From Methylophilus sp. 13 (GTDB lineage: Bacteria; Pseudomonadota; Gammaproteobacteria; Burkholderiales; Methylophilaceae): a stretch of 64,000 bases of DNA. Shown in pieces: positions 43,863-53,483 of this stretch. The position numbers were made by a program, and so were the translations under genes. The stretch is taken from NCBI RefSeq assembly GCF_015354335.1, contig NZ_JADKYR010000002.1, forward strand, positions 248,001 to 312,000, in the 5' to 3' direction. Numbering within the stretch: the stretch's first letter is position 1; each line of letters starts with the position of its first letter. Below the pieces are notes generated by a model, which worked only from the letters and a program-made list of their open reading frames with translations, was not told the origin of the DNA and made no database searches.

Positions 43863-45421
43863 CCGGCATCCCCTGCACTCAAGCTGGTGGCGGGCACAAA
43901 TGGAAACAACATACGCACACAGGTGCGCCTGGCAACTGCCGTTTTATCTAACGGCGCTGCATTTAATGGGGGCTGATCTGACTGCTGCGTCAGTTGCAAT
44001 TGCCCTTGATGCAACTGCATGATGGTATTGACGATACTCAGGCCAAGGCCAAAGCCACGGCTACCACTGCCCGCAGGACGGCACGAGTGAAACGAGGCAA
44101 TCTCAAAATCTGGTGCAAAGCCGGGACCTTCGTTGATGACAGATAGTACCAGCCAATCCCCTTCCCTTGCCAGCTGCAATGCCACGGGCGTCTCGGTGCT
44201 GCGCCATTGCAAGGCGTTATCCACCAGATTAGAGAGCGCATGCGCCACCAGCACCGCATCCATATGCACCAGCCATTCTTCGCCCTCTGCAACAGCGGCA
44301 AAGGCCAGTGATACGGGGGGCGTGCGCTGCAAGTAGCGGTGCATCACATGTTGAATCACCTCTTGCAACGATTGCCATTCGCGATGCAAGGCGCGCTCGC
44401 CCGCTTCTAGCTTGACCAGAGTCAGGATATTTTCAGTGGCCTGGCTTAAATAACCGGCTTCTGCCTGGATGCTTTGCAATAACTGTGAGGACTGTGCCGG
44501 CGCCAGCGTAATCTCTTGGTCGGCCAGCACATTGGCCGCGCCCAAAATCGCCGTGAGTGGCGTACGCATATCATGCGACAAAGCGGTCAGCAGCGATTTT
44601 TTGAACTGGGCCTCAGTGGTCTCGCGGGCGGCGTCTGCCAGGGCAATCTGCTGCCTGAGCTTGAGCGTAGCGTCAGCACATTGCTGTACCAGCCGTTGTA
44701 AAAAATGCAGGTCAGGCGCGTGACCGACAGGCACAGCCACCACCAGCACTTCGTGCTGCGGGAAACCAAACGGTAATAAACATTGACCCAGCGCTGGCCA
44801 ATCCTGAGTGCCTGCGCCGATGGCACGCTGGTAATCGAGTGCCCATTGCACACTGGAAGGCTGAACAAGCAGCGTGGACTCACCAGCCAGGCGCTGCAAT
44901 TGCATGTCGGGCGCCAATTGCACAACACAAAGCTGCCAGCCAAATCCCTGTTGCACATGCTGGCAAGCGGCCTGCAACAACGCTGCAACGCTCAAGTGGC
45001 TGGATAACACTTCGGCCAGTGATTGAAAAAAACGGGATTGTTGTGCGGCCAATTGTGCCTGTTGCCTTTGCCGCTTGAGCTGTTGCATGGCCCGGCTCAC
45101 CGTCAATGCCAGCACGGCAAACACCATGAGCATCACCCACGATTGCAGGCTAGCCACGCGCAAGGTGTACAGCGGTTCAATAAAACAGTAATTGATCAGC
45201 AGGACAGCGGCAATCGCCGTCAGCATGGCGGTGGCAAAGTGCAGGAAATAGGCCGCCCACAACACCCATAGCATATACAGCAAGGTGAGCAGCGTGACAC
45301 CCAGGCTGGCAAAATGCCAGACACCCACCCAGGTGGTGAGCGCTATGCCCGACCACAACACCAGCTGATATTGCCAGTCTGGCCGATGCGACGTTGTGGA
45401 GGTAACAAAGCCGTCTGCCAT
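43859..45421 (-). CDS. KdpD-like sensor histidine kinase lacking the KdpD N-terminal domains
   Basis: This 520-aa kinase has a four-helix DUF4118 membrane region (about 20-110), a GAF-like region (about 135-250), a dimerisation domain with the phosphorylated histidine in LSHDMRTPLTAILG, and an ATPase domain (VDNALQ, GFGLGLSIV). Full KdpD proteins are about 900 aa and begin with a KdpD and a Usp domain; both are absent here. It is co-transcribed with the regulator downstream. It may sense potassium or turgor through the membrane part. That it controls kup is inference. Confidence 0.87.
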   Translation of the reverse strand: MADGFVTSTTSHRPDWQYQLVLWSGIALTTWVGVWHFASLGVTLLTLLYMLWVLWAAYFLHFATAMLTAIAAVLLINYCFIEPLYTLRVASLQSWVMLMVFAVLALTVSRAMQQLKRQRQQAQLAAQQSRFFQSLAEVLSSHLSVAALLQAACQHVQQGFGWQLCVVQLAPDMQLQRLAGESTLLVQPSSVQWALDYQRAIGAGTQDWPALGQCLLPFGFPQHEVLVVAVPVGHAPDLHFLQRLVQQCADATLKLRQQIALADAARETTEAQFKKSLLTALSHDMRTPLTAILGAANVLADQEITLAPAQSSQLLQSIQAEAGYLSQATENILTLVKLEAGERALHREWQSLQEVIQHVMHRYLQRTPPVSLAFAAVAEGEEWLVHMDAVLVAHALSNLVDNALQWRSTETPVALQLAREGDWLVLSVINEGPGFAPDFEIASFHSCRPAGSGSRGFGLGLSIVNTIMQLHQGQLQLTQQSDQPPLNAAPLDKTAVARRTCVRMLFPFVPATSLSAGDAG

Positions 45422-45436
45422 CTGCTGCTCCGGGCG

Positions 45437-46354
45437 CTAGCGGCCGTAAATATCCTGATTTTTATAATTGGGCCCAAAGAACTCTTTCATCAAAAAGTCT
45501 TCGAGCCCCGCGCTGTCTGCAGGCCGCGCTGACAGCGTGACAGTACGGCCCAGGCGGTTGGATATCCAGTCAAAATCACCGTTATAGTGCTCACGGATGA
45601 TACTGATCATTCGTCTGACCATCACCAGGCGGATATCTTCACCACTGCGCGCTTCCACCTCGTAGTACTGCGTATTGGCCGAGGTGTAATCATTGACCCA
45701 GCCCTTGAAGCTGAAGGTTGCATTCAAGGGATCCATGCGGCGGATCTGGAACAAGCCGTTGGTGCCGAACTTGAGATTGTTCATGATGTTTTTGGTACGG
45801 CGCTCATCCTCGGAAGGACCACGCTCGGCCGCTGCAGCAGCATCATTGGCCTGTTTGGCCGAGATCTCATCCGCATAACGGTCGGTCTGCTTGCGCTTGA
45901 TAAAACTTGAAAAGTCTTCCACCGGCGGTGGCGGCAAGTTTGGCGTAGGCTCTGGCCTGGGTTGCGGCTTGGGCTCGGGCAATTTAAAGGCGCTATCCGG
46001 CCGCTGTGACTGAATAATCTTTTTAGGCAGCTTGAGCTCAGATTTGGGCGGTGGCTTCGGTTTGGGTTCAGGCCGCGGTTGCGGAGTGGGCGGAATCTCA
46101 GGCGGCGGCGACACCACTTTGGGTTTGGTCGGCGCCGGCACGCCCAAGTCGAGCACAATATTCAGCGGCGCTTGCGCGGGCTCCTCAAGCGGCTTGAGCA
46201 AATCGAGTAAAAAGCCCCAGAACAGGATGGCGTGTATCAGCAGCGACACCAAAATCGCCCACATCAGGCGTGCCGGGATGCGCAACACGCGCTCGCGTTG
46301 CTTGGGCTTTAGCCAGTTAGGCGTACTAAATGGTTCAAAGGGAGAAGGCTGCAT
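45437..46354 (-). CDS. TonB-like proline-rich membrane-anchored protein
   Basis: A 305-aa protein with one membrane helix near the N-terminus (LMWAILVSLLIHAILFWGF), a long periplasmic stretch rich in Pro, Lys and Glu, and a globular C-terminal part (about 200-300). The layout resembles TonB, but the end is longer than a TonB domain and lacks its usual YP motif that I would look for. No exbB or exbD gene is beside it. It may be a spanning or force-linking protein of unknown partner. It is encoded 37 bp from the hrpA stop. Confidence 0.65.
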   Translation of the reverse strand: MQPSPFEPFSTPNWLKPKQRERVLRIPARLMWAILVSLLIHAILFWGFLLDLLKPLEEPAQAPLNIVLDLGVPAPTKPKVVSPPPEIPPTPQPRPEPKPKPPPKSELKLPKKIIQSQRPDSAFKLPEPKPQPRPEPTPNLPPPPVEDFSSFIKRKQTDRYADEISAKQANDAAAAAERGPSEDERRTKNIMNNLKFGTNGLFQIRRMDPLNATFSFKGWVNDYTSANTQYYEVEARSGEDIRLVMVRRMISIIREHYNGDFDWISNRLGRTVTLSARPADSAGLEDFLMKEFFGPNYKNQDIYGR

Positions 46355-46393
46355 GAACAGGGTTGGTCACAGGTTAGCAGTGGTCACGCGATA

Positions 46394-49300
46394 CTATTGC
46401 ATTTCTTGCCAGAGTTTTTCAAGACGTTTGATTGAGACAGGATAAGGCGTCCTTAATTCCTGCGCAAATAATGATACACGCAACTCCTGTAATTGCCACG
46501 CAAAGTCTTGTAACTGGATGGTTACAGGCAGATGCGCCTTGCGCAATTGCTCAATTTTTTGCTGCCAGCGCTGCTCCAGTTGCATCAGCGCCTGCGCATG
46601 GCGGCCATCACGCTCTATGCTGGTCGGATATTTGTCTATGCGCAGCTTGATCGCCTTGAGATAACGCGGCAGATGCGGCAATTGCTCCCACGGGGTCCGG
46701 CTAAAAAAACCGGGATACAACAAACCCTGTAATTGTTGCTCGCAGTCGCGTTTGATTTTCTGCGTCACCGGCGTCATTTTCTGTAACTGGGCAACCAGCA
46801 CCTGATACTCATTGGCAATCAGTTGCGCCTGCCGGGTCAGCGCCTCGGTCACCGCTGGCAAGCGGGTCCGCGCCCGTGTTTTAAGTTGCATAAACTCGGC
46901 ATTGCTGCGCGGCAAGTCGTCCTCGGCAATAAAGGCGCGGTCAGCAATACATTGCAGCATGTCTTCACGCAACTGGTCAGGATTCATGATGGCGCGCAAC
47001 AGCAAGGCATACTGGTTAAAGCCTGGCAGGCCTTTTTCCAGTTGTTTGACCTGCTCCTTAAGCTCAAAACGCATCAGGCGGCAGACGCCTTTACGGTGAG
47101 CGGCCAAGGCGGCTTCTGGCGTATCAAACAGCTTGATGGCCACGCTGTCACCATTGTCTTCCAGGCCCGGATAGCCAGTCAGTTGGCGGCCATCTTTGCT
47201 AAAGGTAAGGGTGGCTGGCAAGTCGCCAAAATCCCACTGCTTGAGCCCGGATTTTTCAATGCCGGGCGAGCCGGTTCTAAACGTCAGTTGGGCGGCCGAA
47301 CCCAGTTGTTTTTTGAGCTGGTTCCAGTCGCGGCCCATGCCTAGCTCACGGCCTTTTTCGTCAACCACGCTAAAGTTCATGCGGTGATGCGGTTCCAGGC
47401 CCGCCAGGTCAAACTCTTCCGGCTTGAGCTTAAGCCCGGTTTTTTGCTGGATAAACTCAGCCAGAGCGGGCAGTAATGGCTGTGCAGTCTGTTTGGCTTC
47501 GAGGAAGCCGGTCACAAACTCCGGCACTGGGACACAGACGCGGCGCAGGGTTTTGGGCAAGGCTTTTATCAGTGCCGTCACCTTGTCACGCACCATGCCC
47601 GGCACCAGCCATTCAGTCACGGTGGCATCAAGCTGATTGAGCAAGGCCAGCGGTATCGTCGCTGTCACCCCATCCAGCACATGCCCGGGTTCAAAACGGT
47701 ATTTGAGTGGCACGGTTTCGCCGTCAACCACCATGGTCTCGGGAAACTGTACCTCGGTAATGGCACTGGCGCCATGGCGCATCAGCGACTCACGCGTCAA
47801 GTACAACACCTTGGGGTTGGCTGTTTCAGCATCCTGCCGCCATTTTTCAAATGCAGCGCCATTATAGACACGGTAAGGGTCTGCAATCGGCGGCACCACC
47901 TGGTCATAAAACACAAACAACTGGTGTTCGTCGACCAGCACGTCCTGACGTCTGGCTTTATGCTCCAAAGCCTCCACTTCGGCGATCAGGCGACGGTTAG
48001 CTTCAAAAAACGGGGCCCGCGTGTCAAATTCCATATTGGCCAGGGCTTCACGGATAAAAATTTCACGCGCTTCGTCCGGCGCAATCGGCCCATAATGTAC
48101 GCGGCGTTTGGGCACAATGGTCAGCCCGTACAAGCTCACGCGCTCCCAGGCCACCACTTGCGCGGTTTTGCGGTCCCAGCGCGGGTCGCTGTAATGGCTT
48201 TGTGTAATGCCACGGCCGCCGCCTTCATGCGCAATTGGTTCTATCCAGTCCGGGTCAATTTTTGCAACGCAACGGGCATACAGCTTGGTGGTGTCGACTA
48301 ACTCGGCGGCCATCACCCACTTGGGGCGGTTTTTCTTGAGCACCGAACCCGGTGCAACGGTAAAGCGGATCCCGCGCGCGCCGGCATAGGTCTCGCTATC
48401 GCCATCTTTAAAGCCGATATTGCCAAGCAAGCCGGACAGTAACGCACGATGGATTTGCGCATAATTCGCTTCTTGCTGATTAGGCTTGATATCAAGCTCA
48501 TCCACCATTTCCAGCAACTGCGCATGCAGCTCACGCCATTCCTTCAGCCGTAAAAACGAGAGAAAATTCTGGTGGCACTGATTGAGCAAATCACGGTTGG
48601 ACTTTTTGCTTTTGAGCGCCTGCTCATACCAGTCCCAAAGTTTGAGATAACTCATAAAGTCAGAGTCATCCGCCTTGAATTTGGCATGCGCATTGTCGGC
48701 GGCCTCGCGTTTATCCATGGGCCTCTCCCGAGGATCCTGGATGCTGAGTACGCTGGCAATGATCAGAATCTCACGCACGCAGCCTTCTTTTTTTGCGGTC
48801 AGAATCATGCGCGCCACACGCGGATCCAGCGGCAAGCGCGCCATCTGCCGACCCAGCTCGGTGATCTCACGACGCTCGGTCACCGCCCCCAGCTCTTGCA
48901 GCAACTGATAGCCATCGCTGATCAGGCGTGAAGAAGGCGCCTCAATAAACGGGAATTCACCGACATCCCCCAGCCGTAAATCCGCCATGCGCAAAATCAC
49001 GCTGGCTAGCGAGCTACGCAGAATCTCGGGATCGGTAAACGCCGGACGCTGGTTAAAATCATCCTCGCCGTACAAACGCACGCAAATGCCGTTAGACACA
49101 CGCCCGCAGCGCCCTGCCCGCTGCTTGGCTGCCGCTTGCGAGATTTTTTCAATCTGCAATTGCTCGACTTTGGCGCGCGGGCTATAGCGGTTGACTCGGG
49201 CCAGTCCGGTATCAATCACATACTTGATGCCAGGCACGGTCAGCGAGGTTTCCGCCACGTTGGTCGCCAGCACAATGCGGCGCTGGCCGCTGGGCCGGAA

Positions 49301-50446
49301 AATCTTTTGCTGGTCTTCTATACTCAAGCGCGCGAATAGCGGCAAAATCTCAATCGACTTCAGTTTGGGCGAGCGGCCCTGATATTTACGCAGATGCTCG
49401 GCGGTGTCACGGATTTCACGCTCACCCGGCAAAAATACCAGGATATCGCCATCCCCCAGACGCAACAAATCCTCGGCGGTATCAAGGATGGCATCCTCCA
49501 TGACCTCCTCTTCGTCATCCTCTTCCAGCCAGCGCGTCTCGGTACGCGGCGGCTTGCGCTTGATGCCCATCAGGTCCTGCGCAAAACGGTCTATGTCATC
49601 CAGCCCGTCATCAATCGGCACTTCCACGGCCACCATGGTGGTTTTGTTACCCAGCGGCCGGTAACGGATTTCGACCGGATAAGTCCGGCCAGACACTTCA
49701 ATCACTGGCGCGCCATCAAAGTGGTTCGAGAAGCGGTCTGCATCAATCGTCGCTGAGGTGACGATGATTTTCAAATCTGGCCGTTTGGGGAGTAACTGTT
49801 TGAGATAGCCCAACAGAAAATCAATATTCAGGCTGCGCTCGTGCGCCTCGTCGATAATGATGGTGTCATAGCCGTTAAGGAATTTATCGCTCTGCGTCTC
49901 CGCCAGCAAAATCCCGTCCGTCATCAACTTGACGTAACTGCGCTCGGACAACTTGTCGCTAAAGCGCACCTTGTAACCGACCACCTCACCGAGCGGACTT
50001 TGCAACTCCTGCGCAATCCGCGACGCCACCGAACGCGCAGCAATCCGGCGTGGCTGCGTATGGCCAATCAAGCCACTCACACCGCGCCCGAGTTCGAGGC
50101 AGATTTTAGGCAATTGTGTGGTCTTACCAGAGCCGGTTTCACCACAAACAATCACCACCTGATGTTTGGCAATCGCCGCCGCAATCTCATCCTTTTTGCC
50201 ACTCACTGGCAACTCTGGCGGGTAATCAGGCCGGGGTAACGCCGCCTGACGTGCCTGTAACCGCTGCTGGGAAGCCTGCACCTTGTGTGCAAGTTCCACC
50301 AGCGCTTTATCCACGGGTTTATTTTGTTTTAAAGCATCGCGTAGCTGCTGCAAACGACGTTTGAGCGGAAAGCGATCAGCCAGCATGCACTGGGGGAGTT
50401 GTTTTTCGAGTTGGCTGATGAGTTGGATGGGAGAGACGGCGGTCAT
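46394..50446 (-). CDS. hrpA: ATP-dependent RNA helicase HrpA
   Basis: A 1350-aa DEAH-box helicase of the usual HrpA length. Motifs in order are GETGSGKTTQLPKI (I), TDGILLAE, DEAHERSLN (II), IVTSATID (III), TNVAETSLTVPGI (V) and QRAGRCGRV (VI). The long C-terminal region with helicase-associated and DUF3418 domains follows. HrpA rescues stalled ribosomes and acts on RNA structures. It is preceded by a non-coding inverted-repeat element and has its own start near 50446. Confidence 0.95.
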   Translation of the reverse strand: MTAVSPIQLISQLEKQLPQCMLADRFPLKRRLQQLRDALKQNKPVDKALVELAHKVQASQQRLQARQAALPRPDYPPELPVSGKKDEIAAAIAKHQVVIVCGETGSGKTTQLPKICLELGRGVSGLIGHTQPRRIAARSVASRIAQELQSPLGEVVGYKVRFSDKLSERSYVKLMTDGILLAETQSDKFLNGYDTIIIDEAHERSLNIDFLLGYLKQLLPKRPDLKIIVTSATIDADRFSNHFDGAPVIEVSGRTYPVEIRYRPLGNKTTMVAVEVPIDDGLDDIDRFAQDLMGIKRKPPRTETRWLEEDDEEEVMEDAILDTAEDLLRLGDGDILVFLPGEREIRDTAEHLRKYQGRSPKLKSIEILPLFARLSIEDQQKIFRPSGQRRIVLATNVAETSLTVPGIKYVIDTGLARVNRYSPRAKVEQLQIEKISQAAAKQRAGRCGRVSNGICVRLYGEDDFNQRPAFTDPEILRSSLASVILRMADLRLGDVGEFPFIEAPSSRLISDGYQLLQELGAVTERREITELGRQMARLPLDPRVARMILTAKKEGCVREILIIASVLSIQDPRERPMDKREAADNAHAKFKADDSDFMSYLKLWDWYEQALKSKKSNRDLLNQCHQNFLSFLRLKEWRELHAQLLEMVDELDIKPNQQEANYAQIHRALLSGLLGNIGFKDGDSETYAGARGIRFTVAPGSVLKKNRPKWVMAAELVDTTKLYARCVAKIDPDWIEPIAHEGGGRGITQSHYSDPRWDRKTAQVVAWERVSLYGLTIVPKRRVHYGPIAPDEAREIFIREALANMEFDTRAPFFEANRRLIAEVEALEHKARRQDVLVDEHQLFVFYDQVVPPIADPYRVYNGAAFEKWRQDAETANPKVLYLTRESLMRHGASAITEVQFPETMVVDGETVPLKYRFEPGHVLDGVTATIPLALLNQLDATVTEWLVPGMVRDKVTALIKALPKTLRRVCVPVPEFVTGFLEAKQTAQPLLPALAEFIQQKTGLKLKPEEFDLAGLEPHHRMNFSVVDEKGRELGMGRDWNQLKKQLGSAAQLTFRTGSPGIEKSGLKQWDFGDLPATLTFSKDGRQLTGYPGLEDNGDSVAIKLFDTPEAALAAHRKGVCRLMRFELKEQVKQLEKGLPGFNQYALLLRAIMNPDQLREDMLQCIADRAFIAEDDLPRSNAEFMQLKTRARTRLPAVTEALTRQAQLIANEYQVLVAQLQKMTPVTQKIKRDCEQQLQGLLYPGFFSRTPWEQLPHLPRYLKAIKLRIDKYPTSIERDGRHAQALMQLEQRWQQKIEQLRKAHLPVTIQLQDFAWQLQELRVSLFAQELRTPYPVSIKRLEKLWQEMQ

Positions 50447-50535
50447 AGGGGTGAGATTTTATCATGGCATGCTAATTGGCATGCAGCCTAGCTGCTTACA
50501 TATAACTTAAGTTTCTCTAGTTTAATGTATGTTTT

Positions 50536-51184
50536 TTCGCCTTAATGGCGAGTTACTTTTTTTGCTTGCCCCAAAAAAGTAACCAAAAAGAGGGCACCCA
50601 GCCATCCCGGCCTTCGGCTGCCTTGCGTTGTTGGCTTCGGCCGCTACGCTTAACATCGCTACGCGAGTTAGCCTACGCCGTAACAGACTGCTTAGCAGTC
50701 TTAGTTATCAACAAAGTAAGCGGTCACGAAACTCGCCCTAGCAGCTTGCCCACCCCGCAAGCTGCCGCGGAGCTCAGACAGTCGCTCCCTTCTTCCTTAC
50801 TTTTTTCCGCTACTCAGCGTGATGGGATGGGATTTGTCTCGCCAAACTACGAGCGTAGAAGTTTGGACCGTTCAAAAAAATAACTCTTTTATTTATTTCA
50901 CTGATCGCTGCGCCCATCAGGTGTTCGGGGTCCCCATCTGCCGCGCCGAGTAGCGCAGGCAAAATAAGATGAAGCGAGCGGCTGTCCGAATCCCGCGGTG
51001 GCCTGCGTTTTGTGCAGGCCGCTAGGATGAGTTCTGCGAGCGCTTATGCCTAAGTCCGGCAAAGCAACGGACGAAAGTCCTAAACCGAGCAACGCAGGAA
51101 ACAAGCGGAAGTTGGGGTGCACTTTCTTTTGGTTACTTTATCTTTGTGCAAGCAAAGAAAAGTAACTCGCCTACAGGCGAAACA
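50536..51184. repeat. About 650-bp non-coding inverted-repeat element
   Basis: The arms 50536-50600 and 51113-51184 are inverted copies of each other. Each contains the motif GGCGAGTTAC, then a T-rich/TTGC stretch and a reversed GTAACC, so each arm is also a hairpin. The left one reads GTTACTTTTTT, a 10-nt loop and AAAAAAGTAAC. The inner part is GC-richer. Two frames (50545-50883 plus, 50898-51122 minus) have no ribosome site and no homologous character. The whole looks like a dispersed repeat rather than a gene. Confidence 0.75.
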
Positions 51185-51214
51185 GAACATCACATACAAC
51201 ACACACCAATCCGC

Positions 51215-51232
51215 GTGGGCATTCATGCCCAC
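51215..51232. repeat. Short palindrome next to the inverted-repeat element
   Basis: GTGGGCAT and ATGCCCAC are mirror complements separated by TC. This is of the REP type that is often found dispersed in proteobacterial genomes. It lies 30 bp right of the large element. Confidence 0.6.
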
Positions 51233-51350
51233 CCTACAACTTCTACTTTTCACCTAAGATTGAACGGGATGCAGGGCAAAGAAATTAACTCGCCGACAGA
51301 GGAAAATGACCTATCCAACATTCATAAACCTCTAATTAAAATTCTAAAAA

Positions 51351-51770
51351 TTACTTCCTCACGCACTCCTCGACTCCCGTATTGCCACCTTTAAACCCAG
51401 GCTCAAAATAAAACTTCCTAAAACTCAACTGCCCCTTGGCATTCTTCTTAAACTCGGCAATCCCGGTTCCATAATCATGCGTCTTGCCGCCATATTCGCC
51501 ATTTTCCATCGGCAAGGCAAAATGCATGGCCGCATGCATGCCGTGCACGGCAGCGTGGCCTTTATAGGTGCCATAGTCCGGCACAGCCAGTTCAAAATCA
51601 TAGCTGGCATCCGCGCCTTTACTATGTTCCGGGCGCAATTTCATGGTAACTGTGCCGGTGTATTTGCCTTCATGTGCATCGTCACCGGTACAGCTGTAAA
51701 CACCGCTTAAATCCATCGCATAGGCGTTGATTGCAACAAAAACGCCGACCAATCCAAGCATCCATTTCAT
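51351..51770 (-). CDS. Exported small beta-rich protein of unknown function
   Basis: This 139-aa protein has a signal peptide (MKWMLGLVGVFVAINAYA). Two cysteines (YSCTGDDA near the start, EECVRK at the end) are placed to form a disulfide. Repeated short strands (KYTGTVTMKL, YGTYKGHAAV) suggest a small barrel-like fold. No family is recognised. It is followed on the same strand, 22 bp upstream in position 51793, by the ligase gene. Confidence 0.6.
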   Translation of the reverse strand: MKWMLGLVGVFVAINAYAMDLSGVYSCTGDDAHEGKYTGTVTMKLRPEHSKGADASYDFELAVPDYGTYKGHAAVHGMHAAMHFALPMENGEYGGKTHDYGTGIAEFKKNAKGQLSFRKFYFEPGFKGGNTGVEECVRK

Positions 51771-51792
51771 TGTGTGATCCTTTCTGTGTCAA

Positions 51793-52638
51793 TTATTCCG
51801 GTGGCCGTACCCGTACAAAGCGCGCAAATTTGGGTTTGCCGTTTTTGGTGAGGTCGCGGTAGGAATAGGTCACCTGGCTGCCGATCGGCGGCGGGTTTGC
51901 GCGATCGCTATCTTTAAAGCCGGTGCCAAGTTTAAAACGTATCCCTTGCGCGGTTTCTACCAGTAACGCGCCCATTTTACCTTGGTATTTACCTTTGCCG
52001 GGCACGTAGGCAATGACTTTGGCTTCGGCATCCAGCTGTGGCTTGAGTTTGAGTAGCACATGGCTACGGCCGGTCAGATAAGGTGCATCGGCTTGATGCA
52101 ACATGAGGCCCTCGCCTTTGCGGGCCACCACCCAGTCCAGCGTGCGTTTGAGGGCAGCGGCATCTGCCACGCGAAACTGTTTGATGGCTTTGAGATACGG
52201 GCTCTGCTGACGCTTGACCAGTTGCTCGATGTGCTGGGCACGTTGAGTGAAAGTGCCTGGGGCCATTGGCAGTTCAAACACATAATAGGCCACATGACGC
52301 CACTCCGCTTCATCAGGCTGGGCGCGGCGCACGGTGGCAGAGAGTCGTTCAAATTGTGCGCGGGCGATCCACAGTTCACCATCTAGGGGCTGTTGGGGGA
52401 ATTTTTGCACAAACCAGGCCGGCGCGTGGATGGGATGGCCCTGTCGACTGATCAGTTGTTTGCCATCCCACACGGCGCGTATGCCGTCCAGCTTTTCGCT
52501 GACCAAGTAGTCCTTGACAGTGATGCCTTCGTGGTAAACCTGTGCCAGCAGGATTTCTGGTACCTGCGCATAGGCTGGCATGCCAGACTGACTGATCAGC
52601 CACAGTAAAAAACAGATGCGCATCCATATCATCATCAC
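51793..52638 (-). CDS. Exported minimal ATP-dependent DNA ligase (LigE-type)
   Basis: A 281-aa DNA ligase with an N-terminal export signal (FLLWLISQSGMPAYA). The nucleotidyl-lysine motif is SEKLDGIRA with K49, followed by DGELW (motif III), YYVFELPM and GEGLMLH (motif IV) and KLKPQ (motif V). The adenylation domain is followed by a short OB domain and nothing more. Such secreted ligases seal nicks in DNA taken up or outside the cell. It stands just before an exported orphan gene. Confidence 0.88.
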   Translation of the reverse strand: MMMIWMRICFLLWLISQSGMPAYAQVPEILLAQVYHEGITVKDYLVSEKLDGIRAVWDGKQLISRQGHPIHAPAWFVQKFPQQPLDGELWIARAQFERLSATVRRAQPDEAEWRHVAYYVFELPMAPGTFTQRAQHIEQLVKRQQSPYLKAIKQFRVADAAALKRTLDWVVARKGEGLMLHQADAPYLTGRSHVLLKLKPQLDAEAKVIAYVPGKGKYQGKMGALLVETAQGIRFKLGTGFKDSDRANPPPIGSQVTYSYRDLTKNGKPKFARFVRVRPPE

Positions 52639-52757
52639 CGCCCAGATTGTAAATTTAATTTAACAATCGTAAGTTAGCGGAATTTAACTAGGTAGGCAAT
52701 ACACGGATGGCCCAAATAAGCCTCACAGAGGCTGCTGGTGCACACAATCAGACACGG

Positions 52758-53474
52758 CTATAACAACTGGCACCACAATTTGTCGTGATGCATGACGTCC
52801 ATCCACAGCGCCACCAGGCTGAGGGCGACCAGCAAGCCGCCACTCAGGCGCATGCCTGCCGCTTCACTGAACCAGCGCGGCAGGCTTTGCTGGCCCGCGC
52901 GCCAGAAAAAGGGGGCCAAGGCGAGGATGGTGGCGGAACCGGTCGCGAAGGCAATCATGACCAGTGCGCCTTGCAGCCATTGCGACTGGAGGGAGGCCAG
53001 CATCACCGCCGAGTACAGCAAGCCGCAAGGCAGCAAGGCCCAGACGATGCCGGTCACAAAATAGCCCGACCTGGCATGCGCGGTATGTTGCTTGATCCAT
53101 GCCCAGACCAATTGCGCCCGCTGCACCGCCCATTGTGGCTGTCGGCCGAGGATAAGCAGCAACACGCCCCAGGCGAAGATCAGCGTATGCGAGAACGTCC
53201 ACAATGGTTGAAACAGATGGCTCTGATTGGATAACCAGGCCAAACCGCGCAAGGTTTCGGCAGCAATCGCGCCGAGCAAGCCATAGCCGAGCATACGGCC
53301 CAGGTAAAAACTCCAGGGGATGGTCTGTACGACACGCAGAGGGATGGAACGCGGGGGACTAGAAAGATTCGGCGGCGTTTGCATGGCGCCGCAAGCAGCG
53401 CCACACATCAGCACACAGTGCGGGCCGCCTGCCAGCCCCATGACAAAAGCAGTCAAGAGTAAACTGGCTAACAT
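52758..53474 (-). CDS. SafE/TauE-type membrane protein linked to cbb3 oxidase genes
   Basis: A 238-aa protein with six membrane segments, beginning FVMGLAGGPHCVLMCG, the conserved start of the COG2836-type sulfite exporter family that is often encoded near cytochrome oxidase assembly genes. Another family string is LLPCGLLYSAVMLASLQS. It probably acts in metal or redox handling for cytochrome maturation; the substrate is unknown. It follows hemN by 9 bp on the same strand. Confidence 0.82.
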   Translation of the reverse strand: MLASLLLTAFVMGLAGGPHCVLMCGAACGAMQTPPNLSSPPRSIPLRVVQTIPWSFYLGRMLGYGLLGAIAAETLRGLAWLSNQSHLFQPLWTFSHTLIFAWGVLLLILGRQPQWAVQRAQLVWAWIKQHTAHARSGYFVTGIVWALLPCGLLYSAVMLASLQSQWLQGALVMIAFATGSATILALAPFFWRAGQQSLPRWFSEAAGMRLSGGLLVALSLVALWMDVMHHDKLWCQLL

Positions 53475-53483
53475 GCCAGCAGT

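Noticed and set aside
50545-50883. 112-codon frame in the inverted-repeat element
   Set aside because: It spans the hairpin arm and has no ribosome site; it reads as a repeat, not a protein.
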